Below are positions 58,590 to 64,000 of a DNA stretch of 64,000 nucleotides, piece after piece. Numbering within the stretch: position 1 is the first letter of the stretch; every line of letters begins with the position of its first letter. Where the stretch lies: contig OZ244980.1 in the NCBI GenBank assembly GCA_965223035.1, forward strand, positions 2,356,001 to 2,420,000, in the 5' to 3' direction. Made by a program: the position numbers and the translations under genes. The DNA is from CAMDPA01 sp965223035. Its GTDB lineage: Bacteria > Pseudomonadota > Alphaproteobacteria > Rhizobiales > Hyphomicrobiaceae. The notes beneath the pieces are model-generated. The model worked only from the letters and a program-made list of their open reading frames with translations. It did not search any database and was not told the origin of the DNA.

Positions 58590-59477
58590 ATGACTTCGCG
58601 CTTCGAACAGCGGCGCCGTCGGTTCCGCCAGGTGCTTGCGGGTGCGGCCTGCATCCATCCGGCCTCAGTGTTCGACCCGATATCGGCGCGCATCGCCGAG
58701 GATTTGGGTTTCGAGGCGGGAATCCTCGCTGGATCGGTGGCCTCGTTGGTGGTGCTGGGTGCGCCTGACAACATCACGCTGACGCTCAGTGAGTTCGCTG
58801 AACAGGCGCGGCGAATCTGTCGTGCCTCAAGTTTGCCGCTGATGGTGGATGCCGACCACGGCTATGGCAATGCATTGAATGTCATGCGCACCGTGGAGGA
58901 GCTTGAGGGCGCCGGCATTGCCGGGCTCTCGATCGAGGACACCGTCCTACCGCAGCCGTTCGGCAGCGGCGGCCAACCGAGCCTGACCTCGATCGCAGAA
59001 GGTGTGGGTAAAATGCGGGCGGCCGTGTCGGCACGACGCGATCCTGACCTCGTGATTGCCGCCCGCACCAGTGCGGTCGCGATTTCGGGCCTGGCCGATG
59101 CGCAGGCCCGTGTGGCCGCGTACGCCAGCACCGGCGTCGATGCCATTTTCGTAGTTGGCCTGACCCGGCGCGAACAAGTCGAGGCAATCCGCTCGGTGAC
59201 CGCGCTGCCGCTGATCCTCGGCGGTGTGCCGGAGGCGTTGATGGATCAAAGCTATTTGGCCGCCAACAACGTCCGCATCTGCCTGACCGGGCACCAGCCG
59301 ATCGAGGCCGCCGTGGCCGTTGTTCATCGAACCTTGCAGGCGTTGCGGGCCGGCACTCCGCCAGCAGCGCTGCAGGACCTGGCGGACGCCCACCTCAAGC
59401 GCCTTGTCACCCGCGCCGACGCTTACGACCGCTGGGAGCGGGATTTTCTGGACCAGAACGAGGGCGTGAGCAAGTGA
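58590..59477 (+). CDS. Isocitrate lyase/PEP mutase family protein, oxaloacetate decarboxylase-like
   Basis: This 295-aa TIM-barrel enzyme has 'IHPASVFDPISARIAEDLGF' and the metal/substrate segment 'LPLMVDADHGYGNALNVMRT'. 'IAGLSIEDTVLPQPFGSGGQ' and 'LVIAARTSAVAISGLADAQA' follow. The pattern matches the oxaloacetate decarboxylase group (PA4872 type) rather than true isocitrate lyase, which has a KKCGH motif not seen here. It would decarboxylate oxaloacetate or a similar 2-keto acid. It has a perfect GGAGGTGAT ribosome-binding site. Confidence 0.88.
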   Translation: MTSRFEQRRRRFRQVLAGAACIHPASVFDPISARIAEDLGFEAGILAGSVASLVVLGAPDNITLTLSEFAEQARRICRASSLPLMVDADHGYGNALNVMRTVEELEGAGIAGLSIEDTVLPQPFGSGGQPSLTSIAEGVGKMRAAVSARRDPDLVIAARTSAVAISGLADAQARVAAYASTGVDAIFVVGLTRREQVEAIRSVTALPLILGGVPEALMDQSYLAANNVRICLTGHQPIEAAVAVVHRTLQALRAGTPPAALQDLADAHLKRLVTRADAYDRWERDFLDQNEGVSK

Positions 59478-59886
59478 GCGGAACCGATCCGAGATGGTTC
59501 TCGATCGTGACACGGGCCGCCGGTTGACCGCTTCGCGCGCGGGCGCGACGGTGAAAAACAGATGATTTCGGCGCAACTGGCAATTGAATTGCCGTGATCA
59601 GCATGCAAAGTGTGTCGGCGCCGAGCCGGCGTGCATGATGTGCTGACGTGCCGCCGCTCCAATCGCTGCCGGCGCCAGGTGTACCAGCCATCGCAGGTGA
59701 CAATCGCGCTGAGATCGGCCCGCGAGATTATTTCCGCCTTAGGCGGATCAGCCGTGCCGGCCCACTCCCCGGCCCCATTCCTCCACTCGCCACCCTATGG
59801 CCTGATGGTCTGGGTGGCGAGTGGAGGAATCGGGCGGGGGAGCGGGATGGTTCCAGCCAACTCTGAAATGCTCTAGGAGCCCCTCC
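59478..59886. other. Repeat-bearing gap upstream of the HerA-like gene
   Basis: This 409-base gap contains a small TCCGCCTTAGGCGGA palindrome (about 59728-59742) and the best family 2 copy (59777-59876), which ends 10 bases before the HerA-like start. No gene is recognised in the first 250 bases. Confidence 0.6.
59777..59876 (+). repeat. GC-rich palindromic repeat, family 2, best copy
   Basis: A perfect 19-bp inverted repeat (ATTCCTCCACTCGCCACCC at 59777-59795 / GGGTGGCGAGTGGAGGAAT at 59812-59830) is followed by the conserved tail CGGGCGGGGGAGCGGGATGG TTCCAGCCAACTCTGAAATG CTCTAG. Like family 1, it ends in CTAG. Confidence 0.9.
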
Positions 59887-61371
59887 ATGTTGCAAGATGG
59901 CAATATTCTCGTTGGCAAGAGCGGTAAGCCCGAGATCCTCTATCTGCGGCTGGCCAACCGGCACGGACTGATCACGGGTGCGACCGGTACCGGCAAGACC
60001 GTCACTTTACAGGTGTTGGCGGAGGGCTTCTCCGCGGCCGGGGTTCCGGTGTTCGCCTCCGACATTAAGGGCGATTTGTCAGGCATCGGCGCCGTCGGCG
60101 TAGCCAAGGATTTCATCAACAAGCGCGTTGAGAGGATGGGGCTGGTCGACTACGCCAATAAAGCTTTCCCATGTGTGTTTTGGGACGTGTTCGGAGAGCA
60201 AGGCCACCCCGTGCGCGCGACGGTGAACGACATGGGTGCTTTGTTGCTCAGTCGTATGCTGGAGCTCAACGAGGTTCAGGAAGGCGTGATGAACATCGCG
60301 TTCCGGATTGCCGCTGATGAGAAGATGCGGCTCGACGACCTCAACGACCTGCGGTCGCTGGTCAGCAACGTCGCTGAGCGCGGCAAGGAGATTACCACCA
60401 AGTACGGCAACGTTTCGACCACATCGGTGGGCGCCATCCAGCGCCGCATCCTGGTGTTGGAGGAGCAGGGCGCCAACGAGTTCTTCGGTCTGCCCTCGCT
60501 GGACATCAACGACTTTTTGCGCACCGCGCCGGACGGTCGCGGCATCGTCAACATCATGGCGTCGGACAAGCTGATGGAGAAGCCGCGGCTTTACGCGGTG
60601 TTCCTGTTGTGGCTGCTGACCAAGCTGTGGCAGACGCTGCCCGAGGTCGGAGATCAGCCCAAGCCCAAACTGGTGTTTTTCTTCGATGAGGCGCACCTGT
60701 TGTTCGACGAGGCGCCGAAGGCGTTGGTGGATCGCATTGAACAGATCGCGCGGCTCGTTCGATCGAAGGGCGTCGGTGTGTATTTCGTCACCCAAAACCC
60801 ATTGGACGTGCCCGACGACGTCTCATCCCAACTCGGCAATCGCGTGCAGCATGCTCTGCGCGCATTTACGCCGCGCGAGAGCCGCGCGGTGGAGACCGCC
60901 GCCAACACGTTTCGGCAGAACCCCGAGCTCGATACCGCGGCCGTGATCAAGGAATTGGGGGTGGGCGAGGCGTTGGTATCGTTTCTTGAGAACAGGGGCG
61001 AGCCATCGATCGTGCAGCGCGCGTTGATCTGTCCGCCGCAGGGTCGCATCGGCCCGCTGACGGCCGAGGAGCGGCGCGGCATCATCGAGCACAGCCCGGT
61101 CTACGGCAAGTACGAGGACCGCCTAGAACGCGAATCCGCACACGAGATCCTGCAGGAACGGGCCGAGCAGGCCGCGCAGTTGGAGCAGCAAGAGGCCGGC
61201 GGTGGCTGGCTCAGCACCACCATCTTCGGCGGCCGCAACCCGGCCACCGGTCGCAAGCGACAAGGCATGGGATCGATGATCACCCGCGATCTGCAGCGCT
61301 CCATCAGCCGCACCATCGCCACCACGATCAAGAACATCATCCTGCGCTCGATCGGTCTGCGGCGCCGCTAA
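59887..61371 (+). CDS. HerA-like P-loop ATPase, DUF853 (YjgR) family
   Basis: This 494-aa ATPase of the HerA/FtsK superfamily has 'ILVGKSGKPEILYLRLANRH' at the N-terminus, Walker A 'LITGATGTGKTVTLQVLA', 'VPVFASDIKGDLSGIG' and Walker B 'PKLVFFFDEAHLLFDEAPKA'. The arginine-finger region 'KGVGVYFVTQNPLDVPDDVS' and a C-terminal 'GGRNPATGRKRQGMGSMIT' follow. DUF853 proteins are widespread, and their role is not firmly known (possibly DNA-related). The ATG at 59887 follows a family 2 repeat; the repeat's TAG is in the gene's leader. Confidence 0.93.
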   Translation: MLQDGNILVGKSGKPEILYLRLANRHGLITGATGTGKTVTLQVLAEGFSAAGVPVFASDIKGDLSGIGAVGVAKDFINKRVERMGLVDYANKAFPCVFWDVFGEQGHPVRATVNDMGALLLSRMLELNEVQEGVMNIAFRIAADEKMRLDDLNDLRSLVSNVAERGKEITTKYGNVSTTSVGAIQRRILVLEEQGANEFFGLPSLDINDFLRTAPDGRGIVNIMASDKLMEKPRLYAVFLLWLLTKLWQTLPEVGDQPKPKLVFFFDEAHLLFDEAPKALVDRIEQIARLVRSKGVGVYFVTQNPLDVPDDVSSQLGNRVQHALRAFTPRESRAVETAANTFRQNPELDTAAVIKELGVGEALVSFLENRGEPSIVQRALICPPQGRIGPLTAEERRGIIEHSPVYGKYEDRLERESAHEILQERAEQAAQLEQQEAGGGWLSTTIFGGRNPATGRKRQGMGSMITRDLQRSISRTIATTIKNIILRSIGLRRR

Positions 61372-61482
61372 GGCCGTTGCCCGCCAATCCACCTTTAGCT
61401 TGATGGTTGGCGATCGGACGGGCGCGCCAGCCATCGCGAGCGCGGCCGTTGCCAATGATCCAATATCGGGGCGCGACCGGGC

Positions 61483-61546
61483 CTAGATCATCGCGCCTTT
61501 AATCGGAACTGCAAAGCCGGTTCCGATTAAAGGCAGGTTGCTCTAG
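61483..61546 (+). repeat. CTAG-bounded palindromic repeat, family 1, minimal copy I (64 bp)
   Basis: The left end of hairpin 1 (CTAGATCATCGCGCCTTTAA TCGGAAC) is joined through TGCAAAGCC to the right end of hairpin 2 (GGTTCCGATTAAAGGCAGGT TGCTCTAG). The result is two terminal inverted repeats with almost nothing between, as expected from recombination between the two cores. Confidence 0.94.
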
Positions 61547-61625
61547 CGGTCGCTTTTGAAGCGCTTCACGTGTAGCAATCGCACGTTATAGTGCCGCGTT
61601 GAGATTGACTGCACGGGAGTGTGAC

Positions 61626-63959
61626 ATGGACGGTACTGGAGTGAACGGCGGGTCCGGCGACTGGACTGGTCGGGTCGAGGACGACGCGCTGCTGCGCGGG
61701 CTGGGCCGCTATGGCGATGATGTCAAGGCCAACGCCGCCGCCGGGGTGTTCGTTCGCTCGCCGCATGCCCATGCCAAAATCAACGGCATCGACACCACCC
61801 GTGCCTCCGAGATGCCGGGCGTGCTGGCGGTGGTGACGGCCAAATCGCTTGAAAGCGCCGGCTTGAAATCGGTGACGGTGTCGATGCCCGTGCCCGGCCG
61901 CAATGGAACGATGCCCTACAGCCCCTACCGGCCGGCCTTGGCCGCCGATCGCGCCATGCACGTCGGCCAGCCGGTCGTGCTGGTGGTCGCCGAGACCGAG
62001 GCCCAAGCCCAGGATGCCGCCGAGACGGTGGAGATCGACTACGACCCGTTGGAGGCGGCCATCGATACCGAGACCGCGGCGGCTGGGTCCCCACAGCTAT
62101 GGCCGGAGGCGCCGGGCAACCTGGCGCTCGATTGGACGGCGCCAGAGGATCCTGACGGCGCCAAGCGCAGCGCGATCGAGACCAGCTTCGCCAAGGCCGC
62201 GCACATCACCAAAATCAAGCTTCTTAATCAGCGCATCGCGGCGGTCTCCATGGAGCCGCGCGTGGCAACCGCCAGCTATGATCCGGCGCAGGATAAATTC
62301 ACGTTGCGGGCGGGGACCCAGGGCGTGGCCGGCATCCAGATGCAAGTCGGCATGTCGATGAAGCTGGGTACCGACAAGTTGCGGGTGCTGACCGATGACG
62401 TCGGTGGCGGTTTCGGCATGAAGGCGATGGGATATCCCGAATACGTCGCATTGTTGCTGGCTGCCAAGCAGATTGGGCGGCCCGTGCACTGGTTCGGCAC
62501 CCGTTCCGAATCCTTCGTCAGCGACAACCAAGCCCGCGACCAACTGTGGGAGGCAGAGCTTGCGCTCGACCAGGACGGTAAGGCGTTGGCGCTGAAGATC
62601 CACGGGCTGGCCAACATGGGGGCTTATCTGACGGGTGTCGGCTTGTTCTGCAACACCTTTCATATTGCCGGTTGCCTGCCGACCGTCTACGACATGCCGA
62701 ACATTGTCGTCGACACCAAGGGCATCTTTACCAACCAAGTCCCGATCGGACCTTATCGCGGTGCCGGTCGGCCGGAGGTGAATTATTTGGTCGAGCGACT
62801 GATCGACAAGGCGGCGCGCGAAATGAACATCGACCCCGCCGAGATCCGGCGTCGCAATCTGATCAAGCCGGAGCAAATGCCGTACACGACCTTTGTCGGT
62901 GAAAGCTTCGACAGCGGCGATTTTCCAAAGATGTTGGAAAAAGCGTTGTCGGCCGCCGACTACACAGGATTTGCCGCTCGTAAGGCGGAAGCTGCCGGGC
63001 GCGGCAAGTTGCGCGGCATCGGCATCGGCTGTTTTTTAGAGATATCGGGCGGACACAACGATGAAAGATCGACCATCACGTTCGCCGGTGATGGCAAGAT
63101 CAACGCCGGCATCGGCGCTTCGGCGCAAGGCCAAGGTCACAAGACGGTGTTCGCACGACTGGTGGCCGACCGGTTGGGGGTGCCGGCATCGACGGTGACG
63201 GTTTTATGCGGCGATTCTGATCGCGACGTGCCTGGCATGGGCGCGGTCGCGTCGCGCTCGGCGATGCTGATCGGCAGTGCCCTCACCGTGGCCGCCGATC
63301 AAGTGATCGAAAAGGGCAAGGCGGCCGCCGCGGTGTTGCTGCAGGCCGCTCCTGAGCAGGTCAGCTACGCCCAAGGCACGTTCGCGGTTGCCGGTAGCGA
63401 TCGCAGCATTTCGCTGTTTGAGGTCGCCGAGCGGTCGACTGAATTGGTGAGCCAAGGGGCGCTGCCGCAGACGCTCGATACCACCGGCGAGGTTCACACC
63501 GGCTCATCGTTTCCCAACGGCTGCCATGTCGCTGAGGTTGAGATTGATCCTGATACCGGGGAAATCGAGATCGTCAACTATGCAGCGGTCGGCGATAGCG
63601 GGACCATCCTTGATCATGTGATCCTGGAGGGCCAGGTCCACGGTGGCGTTGCCCAAGGCTTGGGGCAGGCGCTGATGGAGCGGATGGTATATGATCGCGA
63701 TAGCGGCCAGGTGCTGACCGGCTCCTTGATGGATTATGCCTTGCCGCGCGCCGATGATATGCCGAGACTGTCGGTGCATCATCAGGTGACCGTGTGCCGG
63801 ACCAACCCGGCCGGGGCCAAGGGCGTGGGCGAATCGGGCACGACGGCCGCGCCATGCGCGCTGGTCAATGCGGTGATTGATGCTTTGCCCAACGGCGCCG
63901 AGGTGGACATCGATATGCCGGTGACCGCAGAAAAAGTCTGGCGCCTGCTGAACGGCTGA
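61626..63959 (+). CDS. Xanthine-dehydrogenase-family molybdopterin-binding large subunit
   Basis: This 777-aa catalytic subunit of a molybdenum hydroxylase has 'RVEDDALLRGLGRYGDDVKA' opening the a/b hammerhead domain, 'RVLTDDVGGGFGMKAMGYPE' for cofactor binding, 'IGPYRGAGRPEVNYLVERLI' in the substrate-loop position, and the C-terminal catalytic Glu in 'AKGVGESGTTAAPCALVNAV'. The loop is not the AYxCSFR of true form I CO dehydrogenase, so another substrate is likely. It may pair with the small and medium subunits at 15299-16655, 45 kb away, or with subunits beyond the window. Confidence 0.94.
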   Translation: MDGTGVNGGSGDWTGRVEDDALLRGLGRYGDDVKANAAAGVFVRSPHAHAKINGIDTTRASEMPGVLAVVTAKSLESAGLKSVTVSMPVPGRNGTMPYSPYRPALAADRAMHVGQPVVLVVAETEAQAQDAAETVEIDYDPLEAAIDTETAAAGSPQLWPEAPGNLALDWTAPEDPDGAKRSAIETSFAKAAHITKIKLLNQRIAAVSMEPRVATASYDPAQDKFTLRAGTQGVAGIQMQVGMSMKLGTDKLRVLTDDVGGGFGMKAMGYPEYVALLLAAKQIGRPVHWFGTRSESFVSDNQARDQLWEAELALDQDGKALALKIHGLANMGAYLTGVGLFCNTFHIAGCLPTVYDMPNIVVDTKGIFTNQVPIGPYRGAGRPEVNYLVERLIDKAAREMNIDPAEIRRRNLIKPEQMPYTTFVGESFDSGDFPKMLEKALSAADYTGFAARKAEAAGRGKLRGIGIGCFLEISGGHNDERSTITFAGDGKINAGIGASAQGQGHKTVFARLVADRLGVPASTVTVLCGDSDRDVPGMGAVASRSAMLIGSALTVAADQVIEKGKAAAAVLLQAAPEQVSYAQGTFAVAGSDRSISLFEVAERSTELVSQGALPQTLDTTGEVHTGSSFPNGCHVAEVEIDPDTGEIEIVNYAAVGDSGTILDHVILEGQVHGGVAQGLGQALMERMVYDRDSGQVLTGSLMDYALPRADDMPRLSVHHQVTVCRTNPAGAKGVGESGTTAAPCALVNAVIDALPNGAEVDIDMPVTAEKVWRLLNG

Positions 63960-64000
63960 TGGCTTGCGACGGTTGCGCGCGGCTGCGGCGTGCGGGCGAC

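Noticed and set aside
61626..63959. True aerobic CO dehydrogenase large subunit (form I CoxL)
   Set aside because: The diagnostic AYxCSFR active-site loop is not seen; the equivalent region reads 'GPYRGAGRPE', as in other xanthine-dehydrogenase-family enzymes.
1..64000. tRNA, rRNA or transposase genes
   Set aside because: Reading through the intergenic regions, I saw no T-loop consensus (GGTTCGAATCC type), no rRNA-like sequence and no DDE or serine recombinase motif. A tRNAscan or covariance search would settle the small RNAs.

Overview
The window is a high-GC stretch of a bacterial chromosome. It is most likely from an alphaproteobacterium, with a Rhodospirillales-like lineage as my best guess. 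The support is the ispH-thrB-rnhA gene trio, the pal/cpoB/tilS block, the split glycine dehydrogenase (gcvPA+gcvPB) under a tandem glycine riboswitch, and many genes for aromatic, CoA and molybdenum-enzyme catabolism. No rRNA, tRNA, phage or transposase gene was recognised. Gene identities come from reading motifs and remembered family sequences; no database search was run.

Layout. 1-1.4 kb: 3' part of a UbiD-type decarboxylase. 1.5-5.8 kb (minus): pal, a second OmpA-domain protein, cpoB and tilS, an end of the Tol-Pal locus without tolQRAB. 6.2-10.7 kb (minus): protocatechuate 4,5-cleavage genes ligA, ligB, ligC and ligI plus an AA_synth-family gene. 10.8-19.7 kb: MscS channel, SDR, alpha/beta hydrolase, CaiB/BaiF CoA-transferase with the small and medium subunits of a xanthine-dehydrogenase-family enzyme, a GNAT-fold acyltransferase and an orphan TRAP binding protein. 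20.2-24.7 kb (plus): GMC oxidoreductase, SGAT-like aminotransferase and aldehyde dehydrogenase. 24.9-29.2 kb: RND efflux pump. 29.9-34.7 kb: mntR divergent from a Mn/Fe ABC importer whose first permease carries a DtxR-like C-terminal domain. 35-47.4 kb: mixed housekeeping genes (UspA, EEP nuclease, MgtC/DUF4010, CarS-like, RimO, HDAC-like, two EamA transporters, extensin-like, GGCT, hydrolase). 47.6-52.9 kb: gcvT-gcvH-(broken osmC)-gcvPA-gcvPB. 53.1-56.7 kb: lipoprotein, ispH, thrB, rnhA. 56.7-64 kb: second UbiD, an oxaloacetate-decarboxylase-like enzyme, a HerA/DUF853 ATPase and a molybdopterin-binding large subunit.

The most unusual feature is what lies between the genes. Nine intergenic sites carry a palindromic repeat: eight copies (64-157 bp) bounded by YTAG (CTAG or TTAG) and one bare 56-bp hairpin. 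A full copy has two hairpins built on the same core and imperfect inverted ends of about 26 bp, as in a MITE. Several copies end exactly in stop codons of neighbouring genes: one copy supplies TAG to both convergent genes beside it, and a separate CTAG-ended palindrome supplies the ligB stop. A second, G/C-rich palindromic family (hallmarks GAGCTGGAACCATCCCGCTC and its complement) occupies other gaps and in one place is fused to family 1. Short tandem duplications are also frequent.

Functionally the region suggests a metabolically versatile aerobe. It can cleave protocatechuate-type rings to 2-pyrone-4,6-dicarboxylate and open that lactone, decarboxylate aromatic or unsaturated acids with prFMN enzymes, oxidise alcohols and aldehydes, and cleave glycine under riboswitch control. 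Manganese import appears to be regulated through two TAGC-N4-GCTA operators in the mntR/mntC intergenic region.
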